Shown here: in pieces, positions 18,163 through 26,895 of the stretch
How positions within the stretch are numbered: position 1 is the first letter of the stretch
Layout: each line of letters starts with the position of its first letter
NCBI RefSeq assembly: GCF_040947875.1
Contig: NZ_JBFRXN010000001.1
Coordinates: 620,001-684,000, forward strand
Direction of reading: 5' to 3'
DNA length: 64,000 nucleotides
Source: Pseudomonas sp. MYb118
GTDB taxonomy: Bacteria > Pseudomonadota > Gammaproteobacteria > Pseudomonadales > Pseudomonadaceae
Notes under the pieces: generated by a model
What the model was told of the DNA's origin: nothing
What the model saw: the letters and a program-made list of their open reading frames with translations, nothing else
The model's database searches: none
Program-made: the position numbers and the translations under genes

Positions 18163-18822
18163 ATGATTCGATTCACACAATCCGGACTGTTGACTCTCTG
18201 CCTGCTGGCCAGCGGCATCGGCCAGGCCCTGGCGCATTCGACGGATGAACACGCCGGGCACACCGCGCAAGCCAAAAGCGCCAGTTCCGAAAGCGCCCAG
18301 GTCCGCTTCGCCGACGTGGCACTGGTGGACCAGAACGGCAAGAGCGTGCGCCTGGAGAAAGACCTGGTCAGCAACAAGATCGTGGTCATGAGCTTCATCT
18401 ACACCAGTTGTTCAACGGTCTGCCCGGTGGTCTCCTCGATCATGGGCAAGGTCCAGCAACAGCTCGGCGCCAGGGTCGGCAAGGAAGTGCAACTGGTGTC
18501 GATCAGCATCGACCCGCAACGCGACGACGCCAAACGCCTCAACGACTACGCCCGCGCCTTCCAGAAGGGGCCGGGCTGGAGCTGGCTCACCGGTACGCCG
18601 CAGTCGGTCAACGAAACCCTCAAGGGCCTGGGCAGTTTCAGTGGCGACTTCAAGAGCCACCAACCGCTGATCCTAGTGGGTGACGGCAACAGCCGCCACT
18701 GGACCCGTTACTACGGTTTCACCGACCCGGCCGTGCTGACCCGCGAAGTGGAAAAAATCAGTGGCCAGCGCAACACCCACGCCAAGCACACCGCCATCGC
18801 CAGCACGGAGCAACAACCATGA
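18163..18822 (+). CDS. SCO1/SenC-type copper chaperone
   Basis: A 219-residue exported thioredoxin-fold protein. Signal peptide MIRFTQSGLLTLCLLASGIGQALA; His-rich stretch HSTDEHAGHT after it; the SCO copper site CSTVCP near residue 85 and the partner His in SHQPLIL near 165. SCO proteins deliver copper to CuA or other copper enzymes, and here the obvious client is the upstream oxidase. ATG 18163 has GAGGAC upstream and sits 13 nt after the beta-propeller stop. The C-terminus is again His-containing (HAKHTA). It overlaps the next SCO gene by four bases. Confidence 0.93.
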   Translation: MIRFTQSGLLTLCLLASGIGQALAHSTDEHAGHTAQAKSASSESAQVRFADVALVDQNGKSVRLEKDLVSNKIVVMSFIYTSCSTVCPVVSSIMGKVQQQLGARVGKEVQLVSISIDPQRDDAKRLNDYARAFQKGPGWSWLTGTPQSVNETLKGLGSFSGDFKSHQPLILVGDGNSRHWTRYYGFTDPAVLTREVEKISGQRNTHAKHTAIASTEQQP

Positions 18823-19439
18823 GAGTCATCGACTGGATCTCCCTGACCCTGTGTTTCTGGATCTTCAGCGCCATGGCGTTCGCCCATGAAGGGCATCAGG
18901 CTGCCACGCCTGAGGTCGCGGCGGCGCAACCCGCGACCGGCACCCGCGATGCGAAAACCTGGTTCACCGACACGCCGTTGCAGGACCAGAACGGCAACAC
19001 CCTGCGTTTCTACAGCGACGCGCTGCAAAATCGCGTGGTGCTGCTCAATGTGATTTTCACCAGTTGCAACGATGCCTGCCCGCTGATCACCCAGAAACTC
19101 AAGGAAGTGCGTGAAGTACTGGGCGACAAGGCGGACGACATCACCTTCATTTCCCTTACCAGTGATCCGCTGCGGGACACGCCAGCGGTGCTCAAGGCTT
19201 ACACCTTGAAACAGGGCGTCGATGGGCCCCACTGGTTTTTTCTGACCGGCGACAAGGCGCAAATGGACCTTGTACTGAGCCGAATCGGCCAGATCGTGCC
19301 GACCCCCGAGCAGCATTCCACCCAGTTGATCGTGGGGGATGTGGCCAACAAACGCTGGAGCAAGATCCGCCCTGATGCGCCACCCGCCGCCATTGCTCAG
19401 CGCTTGCAGTTGCTGACAATGCCCGTGGCCGGTCGCTGA
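18819..19439 (+). CDS. Second SCO1/SenC-type copper chaperone
   Basis: A 206-residue SCO-family protein with an N-terminal hydrophobic export segment, then HEGHQ, the copper motif CNDACP near residue 82 and the partner His in EQHSTQLIVGD near 168. It is a diverged paralogue of the gene before it, starting in an ATGA overlap, so the two are made together. Two SCO proteins in a row suggest a redox/chaperone pair loading several copper centres of MnxG; this is inference. Its stop is followed after nine bases by the cytochrome/binding protein gene. Confidence 0.93.
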   Translation: MRVIDWISLTLCFWIFSAMAFAHEGHQAATPEVAAAQPATGTRDAKTWFTDTPLQDQNGNTLRFYSDALQNRVVLLNVIFTSCNDACPLITQKLKEVREVLGDKADDITFISLTSDPLRDTPAVLKAYTLKQGVDGPHWFFLTGDKAQMDLVLSRIGQIVPTPEQHSTQLIVGDVANKRWSKIRPDAPPAAIAQRLQLLTMPVAGR

Positions 19440-19448
19440 GGGTGCGCC

Positions 19449-20999
19449 ATGAAATTCGCCCTGGTCCTCGGCCTGTTGTTGCTCGGTGCGGGTTACCTCC
19501 ACGCCGAGGCGGCGTCCCTGACGCCTGAAGAAAGTGCCGGCAAACGCCTGTACCGCGAAGGCGTGTCGGGCAGCGGCGAAGCGATCATGGCGCGGGTCGG
19601 GGCGGCGAACATGGTACTGCCGGCCACCAGCCTGCCGTGCGCCAACTGCCATGGCGCCGATGGCCTGGGCCGGCCCGAGGGTGGGGTACGCCCGCCGGAC
19701 CTGAGCTGGTCGCGCCTGACCAGCACTTACGGCCAGCAACAAATCAATGGCCGCGACTATCCGGCCTATACCGACCGTACGTTGGCGCGGGCCGTACAGG
19801 AAGGGCGCGACCCCGGCGACAATCGCCTCGACCCGGCGATGCCGCGCTTCGTATTGTCGATGAACGATCAGCGCAACCTCACGGCCTATCTCAAGCGCCT
19901 GGCCGATGAACGCGACCCCGGCATGACCCCCGACAGCCTGCACCTGGGCACCTTGCTGCCCCGTGAAGGCCTGTTGGCCGAAGAGGGCGCGACGGTGGCC
20001 GCCGTGCTCAACGGCAGCATCGCGCGCATCAACAAGGCGGGCGGTATTCATGGCCGACAATTGCGCCTGACGATCGTCGATCCGGGGCCGGACCTGGCCA
20101 GTGCCGAGCGCGCGCTGGACCAATTGATCGTGCAGGAGCAGGTGTTCGCCCTGATCGCGCCGCTGGCACCGGCACTCGACTCGCAACTGGTGGCGCGCCT
20201 GGAACAGGCCGGTGTGCCGCTGATTGGTCCGGTGTCGTTGCAGGGCACGGCGCAGACCAGTCGGCAGATCTTTGAACCGATGCCCGGCCTGCGCGAGCAA
20301 CTGTTCGCCCTTGCCGATTACGCCACCGACAGCCTGCGCGTGCTCCAGGGGCCGACGCTGATCACCTACCCGGACGAACCTGGCCAGCAACTGGCGGCGC
20401 AAAACCTCGGGCAGTACCTGCATCAGCGCGGCTGGCAGAACGTCAGCGTCAACGCCTACGGCCCGACCCAGGAGCAATTGCCGCTGGGTTCGCGCTCGGT
20501 GTTTTACCTGGGCTGCGGCGAGGATTTCACGCGTTTTGCCGAGCGCCTGGAAATGGCCGGGCAGGTGCCGTACCTGTTTGCCACGTCCAATCAGGTGGCC
20601 GGTGACCTGATGCAGGTGCCCAGCGGTTTTTCCCGGCGCGTGTTTCTGTCCTATCCGTTCGTGCCCAGCGATTGGACCCAGGCCGGGCGCCTGGCCCTGA
20701 CCCAGGTGCGCGAGCAGCAGGGGCTCGGTGGTCAGCACTCGGTGCTGCAGGTCGGCGCGTTCAGTTCGATGCTGGTGTTCAGCGAAGGCATGAAACAGGC
20801 CGGACGCGACGCCAGCCGCGAGAAACTGATCAATGCCCTCGAAGGCCTGCACGACTTCGCGACCGGATTGACCCCGCTGATCAGCTTCGGGCCCGGTCGG
20901 CGCCTGGGCCTGAACGGCGCCCATATCGTCACCGTGGACCTGCCCGACCAGCGTTTCTACCTGGTCGCCCCGTACAAGTCTGTGACGGCGACACCCTGA
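19449..20999 (+). CDS. Cytochrome c fused to a branched-chain-type periplasmic binding domain
   Basis: A 516-residue exported protein joining two modules. Signal peptide at residues 1-20 (ending LHAEAAS); a class I cytochrome c domain with one heme site CANCHGADG near residue 63 and a later Met-containing segment (AMPRFVLSMND); then, from about residue 160, a type 1 periplasmic binding fold of the LivJ kind (LGTLLPREGLLAEEGATVAA, GGIHGRQLRLTIVDPG, AGVPLIGPVSL). No ABC permease is nearby, so the binding fold is probably used as a sensor or electron-transfer partner rather than for uptake. It may take electrons from the oxidase pathway; inferred from position only. Confidence 0.85.
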   Translation: MKFALVLGLLLLGAGYLHAEAASLTPEESAGKRLYREGVSGSGEAIMARVGAANMVLPATSLPCANCHGADGLGRPEGGVRPPDLSWSRLTSTYGQQQINGRDYPAYTDRTLARAVQEGRDPGDNRLDPAMPRFVLSMNDQRNLTAYLKRLADERDPGMTPDSLHLGTLLPREGLLAEEGATVAAVLNGSIARINKAGGIHGRQLRLTIVDPGPDLASAERALDQLIVQEQVFALIAPLAPALDSQLVARLEQAGVPLIGPVSLQGTAQTSRQIFEPMPGLREQLFALADYATDSLRVLQGPTLITYPDEPGQQLAAQNLGQYLHQRGWQNVSVNAYGPTQEQLPLGSRSVFYLGCGEDFTRFAERLEMAGQVPYLFATSNQVAGDLMQVPSGFSRRVFLSYPFVPSDWTQAGRLALTQVREQQGLGGQHSVLQVGAFSSMLVFSEGMKQAGRDASREKLINALEGLHDFATGLTPLISFGPGRRLGLNGAHIVTVDLPDQRFYLVAPYKSVTATP

Positions 21000-21014
21000 A
21001 CGGAGGCCTTGATC

Positions 21015-21968
21015 ATGAAAATCACCACGCTGTTGATGGTGCTGACACTGTGGCTGCCGGGGGCATTCGCCAGCAATGGCCCGGCGGTGGCGCGGGTCAA
21101 CGACGAGGAGATTTCGGCGTTGCGCTTCGAGCGTTATTTCGCCGAGTACCTGGAAGACCAGGGGCGGGCGCTGGGCAGCATCCGTAATCCCAAGGCCTAC
21201 AAACAACTGCGGCAGAAAGCGCTGGACGCGTTGATCGACCGCGAGCTGCTGTGGCAGGAGTCGCAAAAACGCGGCGTGGTGATCAGCGATGCCGACGTCA
21301 GCAACCAGGTCGAACAGATGCGCACGGCCATGGGGGGGGCCGAGAAATTCGCCCGGCGCCTGGAAGATGCCGGTTTCGATGAAGCCGGGTTTGCCGAGTA
21401 CACCCGCCGCGAGCTCGCCGCCCAACAGATGTTCGCTGAGCTGACCAAGGTCGCCGAGCCGGACGAGCAAGCCGTGCGCGCGTTCTTCGACGAACACCGC
21501 AGCGAAATGAGCCAGCCGGAGACCGTGCAGGCGCGGCACATCCTTGTCAAAGTGGCGCAAGGCGCCGACGCCGCCACGGAGGAGGCGGCACGTCTACGCT
21601 TGGTAGAGATGCAGGGCAAAATCGCCCAGGGCGCAGACTTCGCCAGCGTGGCCCGCACCGGCTCCGAAGATGCTTCGGCCAGCGAAGGCGGCGAGTTGGG
21701 CTATTTTTCCCGTGGGCGCATGTACCCGGCGTTCGAAGCGGCAGCCTTTGCCCTCAAGTCCGGTGAACTCAGCGAGCCGGTGCGCACCCCGCTGGGCTGG
21801 CATTTGATTTATTTACAGAACCACTTGGAGGCGGTCGATGTCTCAGAAGCACAGGGGCTTGAAATGGTCAGGGCATACCTCGCCCGACAGCGACAAGTTC
21901 AGGTACGTCAGCAAGTGCTCGCGCAGCTGCGCGCAGACAATCGAATTCAAAGGATTGACGGCGACTGA
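21015..21968 (+). CDS. Periplasmic parvulin-type peptidyl-prolyl isomerase (SurA/PrsA-like)
   Basis: A 317-residue exported foldase. Signal peptide MKITTLLMVLTLWLPGAFAS, an N-terminal helical chaperone region (residues 25-160) and a single parvulin domain at about 170-265 (VQARHILVKVAQGADAAT, ADFASVARTGSEDASASEGG, LGYFSRGRMYPAFEAAAF, PVRTPLGWHLI). Such proteins fold exported or secreted clients; the likely client here is the huge MnxG. ATG 21015 is preferred to TTG 21009 because CGGAGG stands eight bases upstream. Last gene of the mnxG operon; the next unit has its own promoter. Confidence 0.93.
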   Translation: MKITTLLMVLTLWLPGAFASNGPAVARVNDEEISALRFERYFAEYLEDQGRALGSIRNPKAYKQLRQKALDALIDRELLWQESQKRGVVISDADVSNQVEQMRTAMGGAEKFARRLEDAGFDEAGFAEYTRRELAAQQMFAELTKVAEPDEQAVRAFFDEHRSEMSQPETVQARHILVKVAQGADAATEEAARLRLVEMQGKIAQGADFASVARTGSEDASASEGGELGYFSRGRMYPAFEAAAFALKSGELSEPVRTPLGWHLIYLQNHLEAVDVSEAQGLEMVRAYLARQRQVQVRQQVLAQLRADNRIQRIDGD

Positions 21969-21973
21969 AGATT

Positions 21974-21995
21974 GGCCCCCCAATAGTGGGGAAAA
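21974..21995. promoter_or_regulatory. Candidate activator site upstream of the secretion/curli operon (distal)
   Basis: GGCCCCCCAATAGTGGGGAA: CCCC-N6/7-GGGG block, 115-137 nt before the -24 box at 22111. Confidence 0.45.
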
Positions 21996-22017
21996 AGCTT
22001 CAGCGACCCTTCGTGCG

Positions 22018-22039
22018 CTTCCCCGGCTTTGGGGGAAAG
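22018..22039. promoter_or_regulatory. Candidate activator site upstream of the secretion/curli operon (proximal)
   Basis: CTTCCCCGGCTTTGGGGGAA: TTCCCC-N6-GGGGGAA inverted repeat, 72-93 nt before -24. The same layout recurs at 40945-40965. Confidence 0.55.
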
Positions 22040-22109
22040 GGTGTCTGGACGAAAATATTATTCGAAGAAATTCAACGGGATGCAGCGGTGAATTCACCGG
22101 CGCTCGGCC

Positions 22110-22125
22110 TGGCATGAAGTGTGCG
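22110..22125 (+). promoter_or_regulatory. Sigma54 (-24/-12) promoter of the secretion/curli operon
   Basis: TGGCATGAAGTGTGCG: TGGCATG core with GG at 22111-22112 and GC at 22123-22124, correct spacing; TG rather than TT before the final GC. Predicted start near 22136, 57 nt before the TTG start. Confidence 0.75.
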
Positions 22126-22192
22126 TTAGACCTATCAAGGCGCGCACTCCAGCAGGCTCGGAAATCGGACCTGCGGTTTCAAGGAGTCCACC

Positions 22193-22723
22193 TTGTTAAA
22201 CAAAGTACTGGTTGTTGAAGACGAACAGCTTCTTGCAGAAAACCTCAAGGATTACCTTCAGGCGCAGGAACTGGACGTTCGGATTGCACATGACGGTGCG
22301 ACAGGTATCGGCGAAGCCGAACAGTTTGCACCCGATGTGATGGTGTTCGATTACCGCTTGCCTGATATGGAAGGGTTTGAGGTGCTCGAAGCCGTCCGCC
22401 AGAACAGGACTTGCCACTTTGTGCTGATTACTGGGCATCCGACCGCTGAAGTCTGCGAACGGGCCCATCAACTGGGAGTCAGCCACGTCCTGTTCAAACC
22501 GTTTCCGATGGCGGAACTGGCCCGAGCCGTGTGTGACCTTCTGGGGATGAAGCGCGAAACGAATACCGCCACGGGCAACGCCGAAGGTTTTGTCGAACGA
22601 CGCCAGAGCAGGAAAGAGAGTTTCCCGCTGCAGTTGTACGACGGCAGTTGGGTGCTGGCGGATCGCCGACGAAGTTCGACCTCCAAGGCACCAGACGACG
22701 AACAATTGCTCACCGGGGAGTAG
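22193..22723 (+). CDS. Stand-alone response-regulator receiver protein
   Basis: A 176-residue protein with one receiver domain and no DNA-binding or output domain. The acid pocket (VVEDEQ), phosphorylated Asp53 (MVFDYRLPD) and Lys of LFKPF are present. Its first 60 residues read like those of MnxR in this window (VEDxxLLAEN...YL...FAPDV), so it may be a paralogue and compete for the MnxS kinases; that is inference. The remaining C-terminal 55 residues are polar and unrecognised. The start is TTG, chosen because AAGGAG lies six bases before it and the domain begins there. First gene of the sigma54 operon that carries gspE and csgEFG. Confidence 0.85.
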   Translation: MLNKVLVVEDEQLLAENLKDYLQAQELDVRIAHDGATGIGEAEQFAPDVMVFDYRLPDMEGFEVLEAVRQNRTCHFVLITGHPTAEVCERAHQLGVSHVLFKPFPMAELARAVCDLLGMKRETNTATGNAEGFVERRQSRKESFPLQLYDGSWVLADRRRSSTSKAPDDEQLLTGE

Positions 22724-22807
22724 TGGCGCGACAAGCCCTTCCGGTTACCACCGAAATTGCTCGCCGCGTCGACAGGGCTCAAGGGCCCCGGCGTTGGAGA
22801 GCAAGCC

Positions 22808-24514
22808 ATGGACCGTCTATCCCTTGCCGTAGAACCGGCGCAGTTGGAATGCCCGCCATCGCGTTTTTCCAGTGAGCAACTGGCCCAGGCACGGGCCCTG
22901 GCCGCCAGTTCCGGCGAACGGATGCTCGAAGCCCTCGGGGTGCTGTGCGAACTGGCACCCATGCCTTTCATCCAGTGCCTGGGCACTACCCTGCATTATC
23001 CGGTGCTCGACACCGACACACTGTTCAAGGCCACGCCGGTGTTCGACCGGGTCACCCTGGCCCAATGCCTCAAGCGCGAATTCATCCTGTTGCGTCACGA
23101 CGATGCGGTCATTGGCGTGTTCGCCGACCCCTTCGACAGCGCGCGCCTGGCCTGGATCGACGACTGCCTGCACGGCGCGCCGCTGTACCTGGTGCATGCC
23201 GACGATCTGAAAGCGTATCTGGCGCGCCATGAAGAAAGCTTCCACGCCGTCGAATCGCTCAACGCCCAGGCCGACGCCGGCACGCAAACCGATACCCTGC
23301 AAAGCCTGTCGCTGACCAGCATCAGCGAGGACGCCAGCGTCGTGGTCAAGCTGGTCAACTCGACCCTGTACGACGCCCTGAAAATGCATGCCAGCGACAT
23401 TCACCTGGGCACCACCGGCAGCGGCCTGGTGATCAAGTACCGCATCGACGGCGTGCTCAACAACATCAGCAAGATCCAGGGCAGCGAGTTCGCCGAGCAG
23501 GTGATCTCGCGGGTCAAGGTCATGGCCGAACTGGACATCGGCGAAAAGCGCGTACCCCAGGACGGTCGCTTCAAGATCGGCATCAATGGCCGGCAGATCG
23601 ACTTCCGGGTGTCGATCATGCCCAGCATCTTCGGCGAAGACGCGGTGCTGCGGGTGCTGGACAAACAGGACCTGGCCGACAAGGTCTGCGGCGTGCAGTT
23701 GCAGGCCCTGGGCTTTGAAGAGGAGACCCTGCGCCAACTGCGCCGCCTGGCCGCCGAACCCTACGGCATGGTGCTGGTGACCGGCCCGACCGGCAGCGGC
23801 AAGACCACCACGCTGTACGCGATGATCACCGAGATCAACCACGGCGTGGACAAGATCATCACCATCGAAGACCCGGTGGAGTACCAGTTGCCGGGCGTGT
23901 TGCAAATCCCGGTCAACGAGAAAAAGGGCCTGACCTTCGCCCGTGGCCTGCGCTCGATCCTGCGCCATGACCCGGACAAGATCATGGTCGGTGAAATCCG
24001 CGACCCGGACACCGCACAGATCGCCGTGCAGTCGGCGCTCACCGGGCACCTGGTGTTCACCACCATCCACGCCAACAACGTGTTCGACGTGATCGGCCGG
24101 TTCACCCAGATGGAAATCGACCCCTACAGCCTGGTGTCGGCGCTCAACGCCGTGTTGGCCCAGCGCCTGATTCGCCTGGTGTGCAGCAGTTGCAGCGCTC
24201 CTTACCTGCCCAGCGACGAAGAGCTGGAAGCGTCGGGCCTCGATGCCCGCCAGGCCGCCCATTATCACTTCGTCCAGGGCAAGGGCTGCGGGCATTGCCG
24301 TGGCACCGGTTACCGCGGGCGCAGTGCGATCGCCGAGCTGCTGCACCTGGACGACGAACTGCGGCAGATGATCGTCGAGCGCCAGCCGATTGCGAAAATC
24401 AAGGCCCACGCCTGCAAACGTGGCTTGCGCCTGCTGCGCGAGTCAGCCCTGGAACTGGTGCAACAAGGCCGGACCACTCTCGAGGAGATCAATCGTGTCA
24501 CTTTTATCTCGTGA
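22808..24514 (+). CDS. gspE: Type II secretion ATPase GspE
   Basis: A 568-residue secretion ATPase. An N-terminal GspE domain spans about 20-150; the nucleotide-binding domain has Walker A GPTGSGKTTT near 325, the Asp box (IITIEDPVEYQL) near 350, Walker B (IMVGEIRDPDTA) near 395 and the His box (VFTTIHANN). A zinc-binding insert has CSSC near 458 and CGHC near 495. It powers pseudopilus extension together with GspF. ATG 22808 has GGAGA upstream. It overlaps the next gene by 20 nt. Cytoplasmic, docking on the PilM-like protein. Confidence 0.96.
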   Translation: MDRLSLAVEPAQLECPPSRFSSEQLAQARALAASSGERMLEALGVLCELAPMPFIQCLGTTLHYPVLDTDTLFKATPVFDRVTLAQCLKREFILLRHDDAVIGVFADPFDSARLAWIDDCLHGAPLYLVHADDLKAYLARHEESFHAVESLNAQADAGTQTDTLQSLSLTSISEDASVVVKLVNSTLYDALKMHASDIHLGTTGSGLVIKYRIDGVLNNISKIQGSEFAEQVISRVKVMAELDIGEKRVPQDGRFKIGINGRQIDFRVSIMPSIFGEDAVLRVLDKQDLADKVCGVQLQALGFEEETLRQLRRLAAEPYGMVLVTGPTGSGKTTTLYAMITEINHGVDKIITIEDPVEYQLPGVLQIPVNEKKGLTFARGLRSILRHDPDKIMVGEIRDPDTAQIAVQSALTGHLVFTTIHANNVFDVIGRFTQMEIDPYSLVSALNAVLAQRLIRLVCSSCSAPYLPSDEELEASGLDARQAAHYHFVQGKGCGHCRGTGYRGRSAIAELLHLDDELRQMIVERQPIAKIKAHACKRGLRLLRESALELVQQGRTTLEEINRVTFIS

Positions 24515-25298
24515 GCGTTATGTCGCCGTCATCGGCGCCAGTGGTGTCGGCCTTGGCCAGCGCCGTGGCAGCGAAACCTTGTGGCTGGGCAGCGTCGGCT
24601 TCATCGACGAAGGTTTCCAGGCCTGGGCCGTGGCACTGGACACCCTCGACCACCTGCTGGCCGACCACACCCGCGCCGGTGCCGACTTGAGCGTGGTGGT
24701 GTCCGGGCACTTCAGCCGCTTCTGCCTGGTGCCCTGGAGCGAGCAGATCAGCAGCCCCGGCGAATTGCAGGGCTTTGCCAAACTGTGCTTCGAAGACCTC
24801 TACGGCGTGCCGAGCCAACCTTGGAGCCTGGTGCTCTCGGCAGAACCGGCCGGCCATGACCGCATCGCCAGTGCCTTGCCCGAGGACCTGCTGGGCCGCC
24901 TGCGTACGCTGGTCCGTGCCCGTGGCCTGAAGCTGCGCTCGGTGCAACCGTACCTGATGGCGGCGTTCAATCATTTCGACCGCAGCCTGGACGGCGGCGA
25001 CTTTCTGTTCGTGGTGGCCGAGCCGGTGCGCAGCGTGTTGCTGCTGGCCCGCGAGCAGCGCTGGGCCTCGGTGCGCTCGGTGGGCAGCAGCGACAGCGAT
25101 GCTGCACTGACCGCGCTGATTGCCCGTGAATGCCAGTTGCAGGCGTCCACCAGCGAGCGTCCGTTGAACGTCTACCTGCATGCCCCGGCGCGCATCGACG
25201 TGCAACCGGAGTTGCCCGATGTGCAGTTGCGCACCCTCGAAGAAGGCCGGACGCCCGTACGCGATTGCCTGTACGTGATGTCCCGGGCGGTGGCCTGA
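24495..25298 (+). CDS. PilM/GspL-like cytoplasmic platform protein
   Basis: A 267-residue protein with no signal or membrane segment. By place between the ATPase and a PilN-like gene, and by its sequence (long alpha/beta with GASGVGLGQRRGSETLWLG, SVVVSGHFSRFCLVPW, LKLRSVQPYLMAAFNHF), it takes the role of the actin-like PilM or the cytoplasmic part of GspL. Start GTG 24495 is chosen because GAGGAGATC precedes it and translation of gspE ends 20 nt inside; the longer upstream frame is an out-of-frame shadow of gspE. No clear nucleotide-binding motif was recognised, so the family label is by context. Confidence 0.8.
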   Translation: MSLLSRERYVAVIGASGVGLGQRRGSETLWLGSVGFIDEGFQAWAVALDTLDHLLADHTRAGADLSVVVSGHFSRFCLVPWSEQISSPGELQGFAKLCFEDLYGVPSQPWSLVLSAEPAGHDRIASALPEDLLGRLRTLVRARGLKLRSVQPYLMAAFNHFDRSLDGGDFLFVVAEPVRSVLLLAREQRWASVRSVGSSDSDAALTALIARECQLQASTSERPLNVYLHAPARIDVQPELPDVQLRTLEEGRTPVRDCLYVMSRAVA

Positions 25299-25299
25299 G

Positions 25300-25845
25300 A
25301 TGCGCGCCCTCAACCTGGATTTCCAACCCCGTCGTCGTTCCGGCCCTCTGGGCTGGAGCCTGCTGGCCGTCGGCGCAGTGCTGACCCTGGGCTGCCTGAT
25401 ACTGTCGCAGCACCTGGGCGAACAGGTCGAGCAACAGCAGGGCCATCTGCAAACCACCCAGCGTGTACTGACCGGCGACAGCGTCGACAAGGTCAGCCTG
25501 ACCCCGGCACAGATCCGCGAACAGGCGCAGAACCTCGCCGAGATGCGCAAGGTCTCGCAGCAACTGCGCCGGCCCTGGGAAAGCCTGTTCGCCATGCTCG
25601 AAGCCATGCCCCGGGACAACATCGCCTTGCTGACCCTGACCCCGGATGCACGCAAGGGGCAGGTGCGCATCAGCGCCGAAGCGAAAGACCTGGAGGCGAT
25701 GCTCGATTTCCACCGCAACCTCGAAGCCAGTGACGAGCTGTCCGATGTGTCGCTGCTCAGCCATGAAATCGTGGCCAAGGTGCCGGAGCATCCGGTGCAA
25801 TTCAACCTGTCGGCTACCTGGGAGATTGGCGATGCGAATCCCTAG
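25300..25845 (+). CDS. PilN/GspL-C-like single-pass assembly protein
   Basis: A 181-residue inner-membrane protein: short basic N-terminus starting MRALNLDFQPRRR, one membrane helix (residues 19-37, GWSLLAVGAVLTLGCLILS), a coiled-coil like stretch and a ferredoxin-like periplasmic part. MR-LNLDF is typical of PilN-type proteins that hold the PilM protein by their N-terminal tail. It starts one base after the previous stop and its end overlaps the PilO-like gene. Confidence 0.8.
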   Translation: MRALNLDFQPRRRSGPLGWSLLAVGAVLTLGCLILSQHLGEQVEQQQGHLQTTQRVLTGDSVDKVSLTPAQIREQAQNLAEMRKVSQQLRRPWESLFAMLEAMPRDNIALLTLTPDARKGQVRISAEAKDLEAMLDFHRNLEASDELSDVSLLSHEIVAKVPEHPVQFNLSATWEIGDANP

Positions 25846-26380
25846 ACTGATCGTCCACGAATACCTGCAGGGCCTCGGCGTTCCGGGGCTGGCGGGGATG
25901 GCGATGCTGCTGTTGGCGCTGGTGTATGGCCTGGCCGGGCTGATGCCGCACTGGCAATCGCTGCAACAGCTCAGCGTGCAGACCCAGGAGGCCCGCGAAT
26001 ACCTGGCCAAGGTCGAAGAGGGCAGCGTGGCCGCGCCGATGGTGCCGCAACGGCAACTCGATGACTTTCGCAGCAAGCTGCCGGCGCAACCCCAGGCCAC
26101 CGTCGCCATCGACAAAATCTACGCGCTGGCCGCCCAGGAACACATCACGCTGTCGCGCGGTGAATACGCCCTGGGCATTGATCCCAAGACCCATCTGGCG
26201 CGCTATCAGATCCTGCTGCCGGTACGCGGCAGCTACCCGCAACTGCGGCGCTTCCTGCACGCCTTGCTCGGCCAGTTGCCCGCCGTGGTGGTGGAGGACG
26301 TGGAGTTCCAGCGCAAGAAAATCGCTGACACCGACCTCACCGGACGGATCCGCCTGACCCTTTACCTGTCGAGGTCATGA
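25832..26380 (+). CDS. PilO/GspM-like assembly protein
   Basis: A 182-residue single-pass inner-membrane protein: N-terminal helix at about 20-37 (GLAGMAMLLLALVYGLAGL), a heptad region, then a ferredoxin-like domain typical of PilO/GspM (about 75-182). ATG 25832 has GGAG eight bases before it and overlaps the previous stop by 14 nt. With its PilN-like neighbour it should form the periplasmic ring of the secretion platform. Confidence 0.8.
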   Translation: MRIPRLIVHEYLQGLGVPGLAGMAMLLLALVYGLAGLMPHWQSLQQLSVQTQEAREYLAKVEEGSVAAPMVPQRQLDDFRSKLPAQPQATVAIDKIYALAAQEHITLSRGEYALGIDPKTHLARYQILLPVRGSYPQLRRFLHALLGQLPAVVVEDVEFQRKKIADTDLTGRIRLTLYLSRS

Positions 26381-26895
26381 TGAATACCAAGCGCGTAGCA
26401 GGATGGCTGGGTTTCTTCGGTGTGGCCGCGGCGTTGGCCTGGTTGCCCGAGTACTGGATGCCGGCCGAAGAGGGTGAGGTCGAGGTCGCGGTGGCCGCTA
26501 CCCCGAAAGCCAGCAGCAAGGCCCAAAGCGCGCTGCCGGCGAAGGCAAGCAAAGCGGCAGTGGTCAAGGACCTGAGCCCGGCGGGTGACCTGTTCGGCGC
26601 CCGCAGCTGGAAAGCCGCGCCGACCCTGGCCAGCGTTACCGAGCAACCGGTCAATGTAGCCCCCGTGGTGCAGGCCCCCACTGTACCGCCCATGCCGTTC
26701 CAGTTCGTCGGCCGGCTGGATGACCGTTCCGACCTGCAGGTGTTTTTGCAGAGCGGCGAAAAAATATACGTCGTACGCAAAGGGGATGTGATCGACGACA
26801 CCTGGCGGCTGGAGGGCATTACCGACCTCGAGTTGAGCCTGGTCTACCTGCCCATGCATTTGTCCCAGACGTTGTCTGTGGGGAGCGCGCCATGA
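26377..26895 (+). CDS. GspC/PilP-like linker protein
   Basis: A 172-residue protein with one N-terminal membrane helix (VAGWLGFFGVAAALAWL), a Pro/Ala-rich linker with Lys, and a C-terminal beta-rich domain (about 100-172: MPFQFVGRLDDRSDLQVFLQ, KIYVVRKGDVIDDTWRLEGI). This last is the HR domain wording of GspC/PilP, which contacts the secretin. The alternative ATG at 26380 has better GAGG spacing. It overlaps the secretin start by four bases. Confidence 0.82.
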   Translation: MMNTKRVAGWLGFFGVAAALAWLPEYWMPAEEGEVEVAVAATPKASSKAQSALPAKASKAAVVKDLSPAGDLFGARSWKAAPTLASVTEQPVNVAPVVQAPTVPPMPFQFVGRLDDRSDLQVFLQSGEKIYVVRKGDVIDDTWRLEGITDLELSLVYLPMHLSQTLSVGSAP

